Below are positions 6,080-16,002 of a DNA stretch of 33,631 nucleotides, piece after piece (within the stretch, counting starts at the first letter, position 1; every line of letters starts with the position of its first letter). A program made the position numbers and the translations under genes. Below the pieces are notes generated by a model, which was not told the origin of the DNA, searched no databases, and worked only from the letters and a program-made list of their open reading frames with translations. The stretch is from a bacterium (lineage in GTDB: Bacteria; Bacillota_I; Bacilli_A; Izemoplasmatales; Hujiaoplasmataceae): contig JAUXXX010000029.1 of the NCBI GenBank assembly GCA_030684695.1, positions 1-33,631 on the forward strand, written 5' to 3'.

Positions 6080-9000
6080 ATGAGGAAAAGAATGTTTTTT
6101 TTATTGGTTACTTTTGTCTTGATTTTCATTCTTTCGGGCTGTCAATCAAGTACTACACCCTCAACACTACCCACAACTACAGTTTCTACTACATCCCCAA
6201 CACCAGCAACTACTCAATTGATAACCACTACCGTTATCAATACAACTACTTCTGCTGTCTCATCTACTACAACCGCTTCTATTTCAACCACCACAACTTC
6301 AACGGGAGTCACTATCCAATCTGTAACAATCATCCCTAGCAATCTCACTACTGTGTGGATGGTTGAGTCCTTTTTAGTGACTCAACTCCAGTTGCGCATA
6401 CAGTACTCAAATGGTGTGATTGAATCAATCAGTGTAAGTCCCTCCATGATATCTGGAAGTGATCTTTCAAAACTCTCTATTCCCGGACGTCATGACATAA
6501 GGATTACCTATCTTAGCCACCATGTGGACGCTACTTTACTATTTGAAAGTACATATCTCAATCAAATACTCATGGACTTTTTTGAATCAACCGATTATTC
6601 AGGAACTTATCAAAATTGGTTGATTAGTGTTTCATCTAGTTCGAATATTTACATCGTTTCTGCGCAGTACAATCTACAAAATCAGTTCGTTGTTACGTTA
6701 TCAAATCAATCTGTTGTGAACTTGGGTACAAAACCGTTTCCTACATATATCGTCAGGTTCCTTGGAATAGATGGTGGTGTTCTTAGTACACAAAACGTGA
6801 GACATGGACAAAGTGCAATCGAACCTCTTGCTCCGTCAATTAACGATTACATTTTCGTAGGATGGGACATTTCAATTGATTCGATTTATGAACATACTGA
6901 TGTCTATGCCATTTATAATCTTGGGAATCAATTTCAGTTGGATGTATTACTATTGTCTCTCAATCGCTTAAAAGAAGCGAATTTTCACTTTGATATGGAT
7001 AAGGTATTCCAATCCTACCAACAAAACCCCATGCCTTTTGTTCAAAACAAGCGATTGCTAAGTCGATTATTTGCCCCTCGTCTATTAGATGAAACCGAGG
7101 ATTCTTATTATAGTGAGGCAAATTTTATTGCTCATCCCTACTGGACAGATTACCATTATCATAAATTGTTGTATCAACTCCCTGCAAAATACAACGACCT
7201 TTATATTCTAACCAGCACTTTAAATTCCTATAACTCTCACACGTTAAATAGTATCTACCAAGTAATAACATCCATGACCAATCAAGGAAAAGATATGTCA
7301 AAGTGGGCAGTAGACCATTTAACGGTGATGGATACCTGGGTTCAGTTCCCCAATCATGAGTACTTACTTCAATATGATCCGATACAAGATGTCGTTGAAT
7401 TGTATTTAAATATGCAATACCCAGAAACCGGAAGCACCTCTTACCGAAAAGTTCGCATTTACTATAATGACTTAGGAGAAGAAGTCATTGAACTGTGGAT
7501 TAATGAGTATTTTTCGATAGGGACCTATTATGGGAGTGTATCGTATTACAATACGGTTGGTGGAAAAGACTTTAATAGTTATACTTTCTGGGTAGATCAA
7601 GATTTTAAACCTAAAGACGATTCGTTTCACTTTCAAGGAGTGAATCGAAATATGCACGGAGGGTATGACTACTATTCGAACTTTAATGGAATGATTTCTG
7701 GAGAGTATGGTTGGTACACAACCAAAGTGCTTTATGATCAAAACAATCAATCCACAAGCATCCCGCAAAGACCTACTTTCACGATATATACCCCCGATGC
7801 TCAATCCAATGTTTTTAGCATTAGTGGCAGTCCAGGGTTGTATCATATTCAACTTTATTTGCCGTCAATGAATGGATTGACTGGATTACTATTTAGTGAA
7901 AATGGCTTGACTCATATCAATCAAGACTCCGAAGAAACGATACAGATGCTGATTGATGAAGGACTTACTCCTTTACCAAATCAATATCTTTTCAATAACT
8001 CCCTTCTCGACACTTATTCAGGAATATTGACTGCCAATGGGTCGTTCTTACATACGGATCCTTTATGGAATCAACAAGTGAGGCATGTGAAGACCTACAT
8101 TCAAGTAGGCAAAGAAGGCGCAAAAGAGTACTCTAACTACCATAACTATTATGGGATGATGCATTTGACCATTAGTGCGCCTTCAATAACGGATGCATTT
8201 GCAACACTTTCAAACTATCTTGATTATCTTGGACTCTCCTACAAATACGGGGATACCTCTGGACTATTAAGTGAAGCTGTTAATTTTTACAATAACGCTA
8301 ACGAGAATACAAGGAAATTAGTCATGATCAACAAAGGATTTGGATACTTGGACTTTCCCTTTGAAAATGACTTCACTTCCTTTGAAGCATTTTTTGGATA
8401 TATCAAGGATATGGCCAATGTTACAACGGACTTTATCGAATTATTAGAAGATAAGCCTCATATTCAAAGCGAACAAATGCCTCAACTATGGGATCGTTCA
8501 CGGATAACCTTGATCCCTCTTGAACAAGTCTATACTGGAAAAGCACGAATCAGTGAGAACACCATCGATGCTAGCGATATTCAATTTACGATTCCTAAAT
8601 CCGTATTACTTCAAGAAAATCACCCCTACCACATCGTCTATGCTCTTCAGATGGGAGGAAAAGTATATCCTTTTGCGATAGATTCGATGCATGAATATCT
8701 GAAAACAAATCTGACATTCTCACTAAGTTCTTCCATATTACTTCCACAACCACTACAATTTGGCAATCTACAACTTGTCATGTTTCTTGCAAAAAATACG
8801 GATCAAGGTATGCTTCGAATCTCTTCATACGTAGACATTCCGTTTGAACCATTCAATCAATTTCATGGTTATCTATATGATGAATCTAATCAGTTGAGTT
8901 ATGATTACACTTATGAATTCTTCCAAGGAAGTGCTAGGATAGAATCTCTCTTTGTGGACCGCTTCCCACCCATCATCGTTGTGAATGACGACGAACATTA

Positions 9001-9808
9001 TCAGTTTAATCAGTCCATCCTTTCTTTTGAACTACCCTATGGAACGTCGATTTTACAATGGATCGAGTCATTTCATGTATGGGATTATATAGATGGCGTA
9101 CTATCACTTACTCCAACCAATGTCCTTTACAACAATCAAACGGTTATCTCACTTGAGAGTGTCATGTTACCTGGAACCTACACCATCCTAGTTTGGGATT
9201 CTTCTGGAAATGAAACAACCCTTCAGTTTGAGTTTATTGACCTTTTGTGTACCATCCAATTTTTCAATCAAGATGGAAGTATACTGTCTTCTGAACTTCT
9301 CTCTTACGGGACAATCATAGAGTTTCCTACTCCTTCTTTCTGGTTGGGTCATACCTTTGAGGGGTGGAGTCTGACTGCCTTGAATGCTTTTGATAATTAC
9401 GATTTTATCTCACAGTATTCAGTCAACACTCACATGGCTACCTTTTACATCGAAGGAGAAATCGATCCAGTGATTTTGAATGTTGCTTACGGAGAAGAGA
9501 TTGTTTTTCCTACTCTTCCAAGAGTAGGGTATACTCTTGTATGGGATAGTACTCAAAAGACCATGCCAGATGAAGATGTCACTTTATATGGTAGTTATCT
9601 TTTAAACCGTCACAATGTATCCTTTTATATTGATAACGCACTTTACTACTCTGCAGAGTATGCCTATGGAGAAGAAATTGTGTATCCCATTGTTGAACCT
9701 ATGGTTGGATTTGAATTTTCTGGTTGGAATCCTGTTCATTATCAAACAGTTCCTGATGAAGATGTTATCATTTATGGAACGATGATTCCTATCGAAGAAG
9801 ACGAATAA
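6080..9808 (+). CDS. Large multidomain surface lipoprotein with InlB-type repeats
   Basis: ATG 6080 is chosen because GGAGG (6066-6070) lies nine bases upstream. An ATG at 6062 in frame overlaps that site. The product is 1242 residues. The signal ends in ILSGC (Cys21), followed by a Thr-rich stalk (about 22-76), a bacterial Ig-like domain (about 77-156), and an InlB B-repeat/Flg_new-like unit (about 222-278: YIVRFLGIDGG ... YIFVGWD). A central region of nearly 700 residues resembles nothing I recognise. An HYR/DUF5011-like Ig domain (about 960-1050) and three more InlB-like units end the protein (VAYGEEIVFP, YAYGEEIVYP, FSGWNP). InlB-type repeats are common in secreted adhesins and surface enzymes of Firmicutes. 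The role is probably surface binding or processing of a polymer, and no catalytic motif was identified. It is a single-gene unit with a strong promoter. Confidence 0.82.
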   Translation: MRKRMFFLLVTFVLIFILSGCQSSTTPSTLPTTTVSTTSPTPATTQLITTTVINTTTSAVSSTTTASISTTTTSTGVTIQSVTIIPSNLTTVWMVESFLVTQLQLRIQYSNGVIESISVSPSMISGSDLSKLSIPGRHDIRITYLSHHVDATLLFESTYLNQILMDFFESTDYSGTYQNWLISVSSSSNIYIVSAQYNLQNQFVVTLSNQSVVNLGTKPFPTYIVRFLGIDGGVLSTQNVRHGQSAIEPLAPSINDYIFVGWDISIDSIYEHTDVYAIYNLGNQFQLDVLLLSLNRLKEANFHFDMDKVFQSYQQNPMPFVQNKRLLSRLFAPRLLDETEDSYYSEANFIAHPYWTDYHYHKLLYQLPAKYNDLYILTSTLNSYNSHTLNSIYQVITSMTNQGKDMSKWAVDHLTVMDTWVQFPNHEYLLQYDPIQDVVELYLNMQYPETGSTSYRKVRIYYNDLGEEVIELWINEYFSIGTYYGSVSYYNTVGGKDFNSYTFWVDQDFKPKDDSFHFQGVNRNMHGGYDYYSNFNGMISGEYGWYTTKVLYDQNNQSTSIPQRPTFTIYTPDAQSNVFSISGSPGLYHIQLYLPSMNGLTGLLFSENGLTHINQDSEETIQMLIDEGLTPLPNQYLFNNSLLDTYSGILTANGSFLHTDPLWNQQVRHVKTYIQVGKEGAKEYSNYHNYYGMMHLTISAPSITDAFATLSNYLDYLGLSYKYGDTSGLLSEAVNFYNNANENTRKLVMINKGFGYLDFPFENDFTSFEAFFGYIKDMANVTTDFIELLEDKPHIQSEQMPQLWDRSRITLIPLEQVYTGKARISENTIDASDIQFTIPKSVLLQENHPYHIVYALQMGGKVYPFAIDSMHEYLKTNLTFSLSSSILLPQPLQFGNLQLVMFLAKNTDQGMLRISSYVDIPFEPFNQFHGYLYDESNQLSYDYTYEFFQGSARIESLFVDRFPPIIVVNDDEHYQFNQSILSFELPYGTSILQWIESFHVWDYIDGVLSLTPTNVLYNNQTVISLESVMLPGTYTILVWDSSGNETTLQFEFIDLLCTIQFFNQDGSILSSELLSYGTIIEFPTPSFWLGHTFEGWSLTALNAFDNYDFISQYSVNTHMATFYIEGEIDPVILNVAYGEEIVFPTLPRVGYTLVWDSTQKTMPDEDVTLYGSYLLNRHNVSFYIDNALYYSAEYAYGEEIVYPIVEPMVGFEFSGWNPVHYQTVPDEDVIIYGTMIPIEEDE

Positions 9809-9820
9809 TAGAAGAATAAG

Positions 9821-9869
9821 AAAAGCACGATTCCTTTGAAGAAACTACTTCCTTCTTTGGAATCGTGCT
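9821..9869 (-). terminator. Terminator between convergent genes
   Basis: An 11-bp stem, agcacgattcc (9824-9834) with ggaatcgtgct (9859-9869). On the minus strand it is followed by TTTTCTTATTC, so it best serves the tldE side. The plus-strand side has only a weak T tract but may also stop the lipoprotein transcript. Confidence 0.65.
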
Positions 9870-9916
9870 ATGTGTTTGTAGGATACCATACCTTGTACGT
9901 ATGGGAAAATCGACTC

Positions 9917-11230
9917 TTAAATTCCAGAAACTGGTAAGCTTAGAATTTTTACGGAAGGACATGTAATTCCATAATAGCCTGTCTTGATGTCGTTTCCAAC
10001 AGCTGTAATGTCTTGAAGTAATTTGATGAAATTACCAGCAATTGTAATCAACGCTACCGGTTTGATCTCTACTCCGTTTTCTACTAAGAATCCGGTTGCT
10101 TGAAGACTAAAATCGCCACTGACGGGATTGGCGCCTGCGTGAGCCCCTTGTAAATCCGTAATAACGATTCCTTCCTTCATCGAAGAAAGCAAATCTTGAT
10201 AACTATGTTCTCCTGGAAGGACTTTTAAGTTAATGGCCGAAACACTCGTTCCAAATCCGTTTCCGGTGGAAACTACTCCGTCTTTTTTAGCGGTCGTTAA
10301 GTTATGTAAATACGTTTCTAGTACGCCTGCTTTGATTAATTCTTTGTATTTTGTCGCAACACCTTCATCATCAAATGAGCGGCTACGGCTGCTTTTTTTC
10401 ATAAATGGATCGTCTACTAAAGTAAATAGCGAAGAACCAATCGTTGAACCTAGTTTTCCTTTGAGCAAAGACAATCCTTTTTGAACTGCTTCTGCGGAAA
10501 AGACATTTTGGAAAGCAGAAAGTAGTGTTGCTAAAGCGTCTTTGTCCAAGATGATTTCATAGTTCTTAGAAGGGATGGGTTTGGCACCTAATTTACGAAC
10601 ACCAGACTCCACGGCTTCTTTCGCGATTTTTTCTAAATCGAAATCTGCGAAATCATTGGAAATCGCTAGATCAAACGCAGTGCGTTGATCGCTTTCGTTT
10701 TTCACAATGATTTGACCGCCAATCATCGCAGAATTGACTTTATTTTCGAGTTTTAACCCTTTGGTGTTTTGTAATAAGACTGTTCGAGTGGACTCCGAAT
10801 ACATTGTTTCGACGATGCTAACCAATGGATTGGCTTGATGAAACAATTGGTCCAGTTGTTTTACTTTCGCAATTTTATTCGCTACATCCATTTTGGTTAA
10901 TTCTTCGTTAAATAAGTCGTCCAAGACATGATACTCCAAATCCCCTGCATAAATAACCGCTTCATCCAAGGAATCAATGATGGATGCATTGGCAATTAAA
11001 TTATCAACGATGGATTCAATGAGTGAATCGTCTAATACTTCGGTACTAAACGTTCCCATGCGTTTATGATAAACGCCTTTGATGGATAAAGTAGTCGTAT
11101 CTGCGATTTCGTATTTGTCTAATTCTCCATCAAACACTTCGATGGATAGTTCACTACGATTCACAAGATACACTTGGACATCTTCAATTCCTTTTTGTTT
11201 CGCAAGAGCAAATAATCGTTCAAAATTCAT
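9917..11230 (-). CDS. tldE: TldE/PmbA subunit of the TldD/TldE peptidase
   Basis: 437 residues from ATG 11230, placed one base after the tldD stop (TAACATG). A purine-rich AAGGGG site lies upstream inside the end of tldD. A longer in-frame start would add MERKGRNN and overlap tldD more. The sequence matches the PmbA/TldE family along its length, including the C-terminal GxSFDDEG-like stretch (RSFDDEGVATK), GNGFGTSVSA and GDFSLQATGFLVENG. It lacks the HExxxH metal site that TldD carries, as known for TldE. The family forms a heterodimeric metallopeptidase that degrades unfolded or modified peptides in the cytoplasm. In enterobacteria it also matures peptide antibiotics. No RiPP precursor is seen nearby, so general peptide turnover is more likely. 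Confidence 0.92.
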   Translation of the reverse strand: MNFERLFALAKQKGIEDVQVYLVNRSELSIEVFDGELDKYEIADTTTLSIKGVYHKRMGTFSTEVLDDSLIESIVDNLIANASIIDSLDEAVIYAGDLEYHVLDDLFNEELTKMDVANKIAKVKQLDQLFHQANPLVSIVETMYSESTRTVLLQNTKGLKLENKVNSAMIGGQIIVKNESDQRTAFDLAISNDFADFDLEKIAKEAVESGVRKLGAKPIPSKNYEIILDKDALATLLSAFQNVFSAEAVQKGLSLLKGKLGSTIGSSLFTLVDDPFMKKSSRSRSFDDEGVATKYKELIKAGVLETYLHNLTTAKKDGVVSTGNGFGTSVSAINLKVLPGEHSYQDLLSSMKEGIVITDLQGAHAGANPVSGDFSLQATGFLVENGVEIKPVALITIAGNFIKLLQDITAVGNDIKTGYYGITCPSVKILSLPVSGI

Positions 11231-11231
11231 G

Positions 11232-12629
11232 TTATTTCGCCCCTTTCTTTCCACCTACGGTAATCGAAGCAACCCGAATGGTGGGTTGTCCAACGTCAGC
11301 GGGAATGGAACCAGATTGTGATCCACACATGCCGCGTGCGCGGTCTAGGTTGTTACCAACCATATCGATTTTATGAAGAATTTCAGCGCCGTTTCCAACC
11401 AAAGAAGCCCCTCTTACTGGTTCAGCGATGACACCATCACGGATGATATACCCTTCTGATACCGAGAAGTTGAAATCTCCACTTCCTGGATTCACAGACC
11501 CTCCACCCATCTTCGCTGCGTACAATCCATAAGGAGTTGCGGCGATGATTTCTTCAAATGTAGAAGTACCATTGTCAATAAAGGTGTTGGACATTCTTGA
11601 AGTAGGTGCGAATCGATAACTTTCACGACGAGAGGAACCCGTTGGTTGATGGTCCATACGACGAGCATTTAACTTATCCACCATATAGGATTTTAAAACA
11701 CCATTTTCAATTAATACACGACGTTGTTGTGGATAGCCTTCATCGTCAAAATTTGCACTTCCCCATCCATTTTCAATCGTGCCATCATCAATGGCAGTAA
11801 CAATCGAAGACGCGACTTGTGTGCCCATTTTTCCACAGAATACAGAAGCGTTTTTTGCAACGCTCGTTGCTTCTAGACTATGTCCACACGCTTCATGGAA
11901 AATGACGCCACCAAACTTGTTATCGATAATTACCGGCATGACTCCTGAAGGACAATCTTCCGCAAACAACATCGTTTTTGCACAACGTGCTGCGTCTTTG
12001 GCCAATTCTTCAATATCAATATCTTCAAAGAAGTATTCATACCCTTTGCCAGTTCCGGGTCCTTCTCCACCGGTTTGCATCATGCCGTCTTTGCCAGCAA
12101 TGGCATTGATGTACATCCGGATGCGAACACGTGTATCTGATACAAAACGACCTTCACTGTTTGCAATCAAGACGTCTTGAACCCAATCCGATAAATTGAC
12201 AGCTACTTGTTGAATCACTGGATCGTAATTCTTAGCAGCTTCGTACGCTTTTTTCATTAATTCTACTTTTTTGGGTTGTGAAACATCACGTGGATTAATC
12301 CGTGCAACGTGTCGAGTCCCAACTTCAAGTTGGCCCAAAGGAATGGGTTTTAATATGGTATTTCCTTGGAACGATTTGGATAAATCACTTGCTAATTTCA
12401 CTAGTTCTTCTGGATTTTTACTATTCGTATATCCATAAACGCTTTGTAGACCTAACGCGATGCGGACCCCAACGCCAAATAGTTTGGAACTATTGACTTT
12501 TTCTACTCTTCCGCCGATTTGAGATATCATTTCTGACGCGCGGTCTTCGACATAGACTTCCGCGAAGTCGGCGCCAGTTTGAAGAGCGGTTTCAATCATC
12601 CGTTCAATCAGTGCTTTTTCGAGCAACAT
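11232..12629 (-). CDS. tldD: TldD metallopeptidase subunit
   Basis: 465 residues, close to the E. coli TldD length. The zinc-binding HExxxH motif is present as HEACGHSLE (His245, Glu246, His250). Other family stretches are GGEGPGTGKGYE, GSANFDDEGYPQQR, SYRFAPTSRMSNT and GGGSVNPGSGDFNF near the active-site cleft. It is the catalytic partner of the next gene, tldE, and the two are translationally coupled. AGGAGG lies seven bases before the ATG, and a consensus promoter with an extended -10 is at 12659-12687. The heterodimer is cytoplasmic and degrades short unstructured peptides. Confidence 0.95.
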   Translation of the reverse strand: MLLEKALIERMIETALQTGADFAEVYVEDRASEMISQIGGRVEKVNSSKLFGVGVRIALGLQSVYGYTNSKNPEELVKLASDLSKSFQGNTILKPIPLGQLEVGTRHVARINPRDVSQPKKVELMKKAYEAAKNYDPVIQQVAVNLSDWVQDVLIANSEGRFVSDTRVRIRMYINAIAGKDGMMQTGGEGPGTGKGYEYFFEDIDIEELAKDAARCAKTMLFAEDCPSGVMPVIIDNKFGGVIFHEACGHSLEATSVAKNASVFCGKMGTQVASSIVTAIDDGTIENGWGSANFDDEGYPQQRRVLIENGVLKSYMVDKLNARRMDHQPTGSSRRESYRFAPTSRMSNTFIDNGTSTFEEIIAATPYGLYAAKMGGGSVNPGSGDFNFSVSEGYIIRDGVIAEPVRGASLVGNGAEILHKIDMVGNNLDRARGMCGSQSGSIPADVGQPTIRVASITVGGKKGAK

Positions 12630-12658
12630 CTTGAATCCTCCTTAGTTTATTTTGGTGC

Positions 12659-12687
12659 ATTATAGCATATTTTCGTGTTTTTTTGAA
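12659..12687 (-). promoter_or_regulatory. Promoter of the tldD-tldE operon
   Basis: Minus strand: TTCAAA (12687..12682), 17-base spacer ending in TGC, then TATAAT (12664..12659). The TGn gives an extended -10. Predicted leader is about 22-25 nt. Confidence 0.7.
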
Positions 12688-12707
12688 GAACATTTCAAGT
12701 TTTAATG

Positions 12708-12736
12708 AAAAAAGAAAGGCATATATTCTGCCTTTC
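12708..12736 (-). terminator. Intrinsic terminator of the M32 carboxypeptidase gene
   Basis: An 8-bp stem gaaaggca (12714-12721) with tgcctttc (12729-12736), followed on the minus strand by six T (complement of 12708-12713). It starts just after the carboxypeptidase stop and upstream of the tldD promoter. Confidence 0.8.
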
Positions 12737-12742
12737 AAGGAA

Positions 12743-14236
12743 TTATTTAAGATATAATTCGGTATATTTTTCTTTTAAATATTGAACGTAATACATCGGA
12801 TTAAATGGTTCATTGGTCACATCCAAAAGAATTTGTTCTGGGGACTTTGATCCCCCATATTGGTGAATCTTCTTCTTCAGCCACAAATTGATCTTTTTGA
12901 ATTTTCCTCTCGAAAGCTGAGCTTCAATATCCAATTCTTGTTTCATCGTGTAATAAATTTGCGCGGCGTACGCAGAACCAAGCGCATATGTGGGGAAATA
13001 CCCAATCAGTCCAGCACTCCAATGCACATCTTGTAATACACCTAAAGAATCATTGGGAGGCGTTACCCCCAAGTATTCTTGCATCAATTGATTCCACTTT
13101 TGTGGAAGCTCTTCGACTGTAATCTCATTGGAAAATAACATTCGCTCGATGTCATAACGGACCATGATATGCAAAGGATAAGTTAATTCATCTGCTTCGA
13201 CACGAATCAAAGAGGCCTGAACTTTATTTGCACATAGTACCATGTCATCTAAGGATAACTCTTTGAGTTGTTTGGGAAATAGTTTACGAAGTTTAGGAAG
13301 TTCATAACTCCAAAAAGCCCTGGATCTACCAAACGTGTTTTCATAAAGTCTCGATTGCGATTCATGGATTCCCATCGATGTTCCACCAGCGAGTAATGTA
13401 TTTGCCCACTTGGAATCGACTTGTTGCTCATAGGTCGCATGCCCTAGTTCATGAATCGTTGCGAAGATACTCGAAAACGCAAGATCGTCTTGATATCGAG
13501 TGGTTAAACGAACATCAAATGGAGACGTATTCCAAGTAAAGGGATGGACACTTTTCTTTAACAATCCTCGATTGCGATCAAACTGAAGGGTATCGAGGAG
13601 ATGCTGACTAAACAACTCTTGACGATCCACAGGAAACTTTTCGGTTTCAAAGGGGTTCTTAAATTCTTTTTTTGTCGCAAGAATTTGTTTTACAAATGGA
13701 ACGAGTTCTTTTTTCAACACATCAAAAAATGCATCGTATTTATCCATGTTCATGCCATCTTCAAAATCATCTAGCAATACATTATAAGGATGATCTGCTT
13801 TATTAAAGTATTGAATGAATTTTTTATTAAACTCAATAATCTGAGCCAAATTGGTTTTAAAACTGGAATAATCATTGTTGTGCTTGGCATCTTCCCATAC
13901 CAACTGGGTAAGATTAAGAAGTGTTTGATACGCAATATATTCTTCTTGAGGAATTTTGGTTACTTTGTCTAATGCTTTCTTAGCGCGAATGATTTCACGC
14001 CTTGTTGTCATATCTAATTTTTGGATTCGTTGATGTAAATACTCAACAACTTCCACATATTCTGTTGATGTAGACCGTTTGAAGTACTCTGCTCCTATGA
14101 CTGCCATCATCTCTGCGCGTCGCTCATGCGACCCGCGTGGGGCTTCGGTATTGGAATCCCAGTTAATGACATTCATTACATATTCATACGCTTTCATTTC
14201 TTTGATCAATTCTTTATAACGAGTTAATTCTTTCAA
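12743..14236 (-). CDS. M32 family zinc carboxypeptidase (Taq type)
   Basis: The 497-residue length is typical of thermostable carboxypeptidase 1 (about 500). The zinc motif HELGH (262-266) sits in TIHELGHATYEQQ. The further family signatures HESQSRLYEN, RVEADELTYPLHI and GYFPTYALGSAYAAQIY are all present. These enzymes remove single residues from peptide C-termini with broad specificity. No signal peptide is seen, so it is cytoplasmic and likely works with TldD/TldE in peptide turnover. The start codon is TTG, supported by AGGAGG seven bases upstream and by family-like N-terminal sequence (KELTRYKELIKEM). A possible -10 (14270-14275) lies in the short gap after pyrG, so it may have its own promoter as well as read-through. 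Confidence 0.93.
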   Translation of the reverse strand: MKELTRYKELIKEMKAYEYVMNVINWDSNTEAPRGSHERRAEMMAVIGAEYFKRSTSTEYVEVVEYLHQRIQKLDMTTRREIIRAKKALDKVTKIPQEEYIAYQTLLNLTQLVWEDAKHNNDYSSFKTNLAQIIEFNKKFIQYFNKADHPYNVLLDDFEDGMNMDKYDAFFDVLKKELVPFVKQILATKKEFKNPFETEKFPVDRQELFSQHLLDTLQFDRNRGLLKKSVHPFTWNTSPFDVRLTTRYQDDLAFSSIFATIHELGHATYEQQVDSKWANTLLAGGTSMGIHESQSRLYENTFGRSRAFWSYELPKLRKLFPKQLKELSLDDMVLCANKVQASLIRVEADELTYPLHIMVRYDIERMLFSNEITVEELPQKWNQLMQEYLGVTPPNDSLGVLQDVHWSAGLIGYFPTYALGSAYAAQIYYTMKQELDIEAQLSRGKFKKINLWLKKKIHQYGGSKSPEQILLDVTNEPFNPMYYVQYLKEKYTELYLK

Positions 14237-14269
14237 TTTGGTGCCTCCTGATCGACAGATGATACGTCT

Positions 14270-14275
14270 ATTATA
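14270..14275 (-). promoter_or_regulatory. Possible -10 element for the carboxypeptidase gene
   Basis: A perfect TATAAT on the minus strand (14275..14270), 33 bases before the TTG start. The matching -35 area, inside the 3' end of pyrG, is poor. No terminator separates pyrG from this gene, so it may be a supplementary promoter. Confidence 0.4.
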
Positions 14276-14281
14276 CGCTAC

Positions 14282-15889
14282 TTATGCCTTTTTTAAGACA
14301 GTTGCTCCAATAAAGTCTCTAAATAACGGATGAGGACGATCCGGACGAGATAAAAACTCTGGGTGGAACTGGGTCGCCACAAACCACGGATGACCTGCTA
14401 GTTCGATCATTTCACATAGTTTTGTTTCTGGGTTGATTCCTGAAAAAATCATGCCATGTTTTTCTAAGAGTTTTTTAAACTTATTATTAAATTCATAACG
14501 GTGACGATGACGTTCCTTAATATGGTCCTGTCCATATGCGTGGTGAGCTAACGTGTTCTTTTGTACAACACAGTTGTATAAACCAAGACGCAAGGTTCCT
14601 CCTAAATGGATTCCCACGTATTGTTCTGGTAAATAATCAATCACATTATAAATCGTATCTGGGTCAAATTCGGTGGAATTGGCTTCTGGTAATCCACATA
14701 CATTTCTTGCGAATTCGATGATGGATAACTGCATTCCCAAGCACAAGCCAAGTAACGGTACTTTTTTCTCTCTGGCATATTTGATGGCGATGATTTTTCC
14801 ATTGATTCCACGTTGTCCAAATCCTCCAGGTATTAAAATTCCATCACACCCTTGAAGTCGTGATTCAATGTTTTCTTCGGTTAATTCACCGGAATTAATC
14901 CATTCGATTTCAATACGGACCTTATGAGAATACCCCGCATGCTTTAACGATTCCGCAACAGATAAATAAGCATCATGAAGTGCCACGTATTTCCCAATTA
15001 ACGCGATTTTCACGGATTTTTCAAGGTGTTTAATTGTATTCACTAATTCCACCCATTTTGACATATCCGCGACAGGTACTTGAAGTCCAAAATGCTCGCA
15101 AACCAAATCGTCTAGCTTTTGATCTTGAAAACGAAGTGCCACGTCAAATAAGACTCGCTCATCGATGCATTGAATGACTGCTTCTTTTCTCACATCACAA
15201 AAAAGCGCAATCTTTTCACGCATCGAGTTATTAATATCATGACTCGTTCTTAACACAATCACATCGGGTGTGATTCCTAAGGACCGTAATTCTTTGACAC
15301 TATGTTGAGTAGGTTTTGTTTTTAATTCTCCACTCGTTTCTAAATAGGGAACGAGTGTATTATGAATATAAAGCGTATTATGAAATCCAAAATCACGACG
15401 GGCTTGTCGAATCGCTTCCAAAAAGGGAAGGGATTCAATATCCCCTACTGTGCCGCCAATTTCTGTAATGATGATATCTGCTTGACTTTCGGTAGCGGCC
15501 GCTTGAAGTTTCGACTTAATTTCGTTGGTAATATGCGGAATGACTTGAACCGTTGCGCCTAAAAAATCCCCACGTCGTTCTTTTTCAATCACGGCTTGGT
15601 AAATTTTTCCAGTCGTAATGGAGCTATTGACGGATAAGTTTTCGTCAATAAACCGCTCATAGTGACCCAAATCGAGGTCTGTTTCCGCTCCATCATCGGT
15701 TACGAAAACTTCTCCATGTTGATATGGAGACATGGTACCTGGATCGACATTAATATAGGGATCAAATTTTTGCATAAATACCTTTAATCCCCGGTTTTTA
15801 AGTAGTCTTCCTAAGGACGCGGCTGTAATCCCTTTTCCTAGACTGGAAACAACGCCTCCGGTCACAAATATAAACTTTGTTTGCTTCAT
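14282..15889 (-). CDS. pyrG: CTP synthase
   Basis: 535 residues, the standard length. CTP synthase makes CTP from UTP, ATP and glutamine in the cytoplasm. The N-terminal synthase domain has [12 protein letters not shown] (9-20, P-loop), [12 protein letters not shown] (41-52), [16 protein letters not shown] (65-80) and [11 protein letters not shown] (143-153). The C-terminal glutamine amidotransferase domain has GGFGQRG, GLCLGMQ (nucleophile Cys383) and QFHPEF (His509, Glu511). All catalytic residues are present. GAGGTG precedes the ATG. The leader carries a promoter and then a terminator hairpin (15911-15939), so expression must pass through an attenuator. The rpoE-pyrG order is widely conserved in Firmicutes. 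Confidence 0.98.
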   Translation of the reverse strand: MKQTKFIFVTGGVVSSLGKGITAASLGRLLKNRGLKVFMQKFDPYINVDPGTMSPYQHGEVFVTDDGAETDLDLGHYERFIDENLSVNSSITTGKIYQAVIEKERRGDFLGATVQVIPHITNEIKSKLQAAATESQADIIITEIGGTVGDIESLPFLEAIRQARRDFGFHNTLYIHNTLVPYLETSGELKTKPTQHSVKELRSLGITPDVIVLRTSHDINNSMREKIALFCDVRKEAVIQCIDERVLFDVALRFQDQKLDDLVCEHFGLQVPVADMSKWVELVNTIKHLEKSVKIALIGKYVALHDAYLSVAESLKHAGYSHKVRIEIEWINSGELTEENIESRLQGCDGILIPGGFGQRGINGKIIAIKYAREKKVPLLGLCLGMQLSIIEFARNVCGLPEANSTEFDPDTIYNVIDYLPEQYVGIHLGGTLRLGLYNCVVQKNTLAHHAYGQDHIKERHRHRYEFNNKFKKLLEKHGMIFSGINPETKLCEMIELAGHPWFVATQFHPEFLSRPDRPHPLFRDFIGATVLKKA

Positions 15890-15910
15890 GATTCACCTCG
15901 TGATAATAAT

Positions 15911-15939
15911 AAAAAGGGTTCCCCTTGATGGAGAACCCT
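15911..15939 (-). terminator. Terminator/attenuator in the pyrG leader
   Basis: Stem AGGGTTC/GAACCCT (15939..15933 with 15921..15915 on the minus strand) followed at once by TTTTT. It sits after the promoter at 15960-15988 and about 20 nt before the pyrG ATG, so it can end both the rpoE transcript and the nascent pyrG transcript. In B. subtilis and L. lactis a pyrG leader terminator is overcome at low CTP by repeated G addition at a GGG start. The predicted start here (around AAAGAGCTC) lacks GGG, so the mechanism may differ. Confidence 0.75.
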
Positions 15940-15959
15940 ATTTTTGTGAGCTCTTTACG

Positions 15960-15988
15960 ATTATAACAAATCAGCTATTTGAAAGCAA
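15960..15988 (-). promoter_or_regulatory. pyrG promoter
   Basis: Minus strand: TTGCTT (15988..15983), 17-base spacer, TATAAT (15965..15960) with TG in the extended -10 position. Predicted start is near 15953, giving a leader of about 64 nt that includes the terminator. Confidence 0.7.
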
Positions 15989-16002
15989 CATCTTTTGACG
16001 AA

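Noticed and set aside
7472-7852. Minus-strand frame of 126 codons
   Set aside because: It lies inside the large plus-strand lipoprotein gene and has no family features.
9886-9904. CCATAC/GTATGG hairpin as a second terminator for tldE
   Set aside because: No T run follows on the minus strand, and a better terminator lies at 9821-9869.
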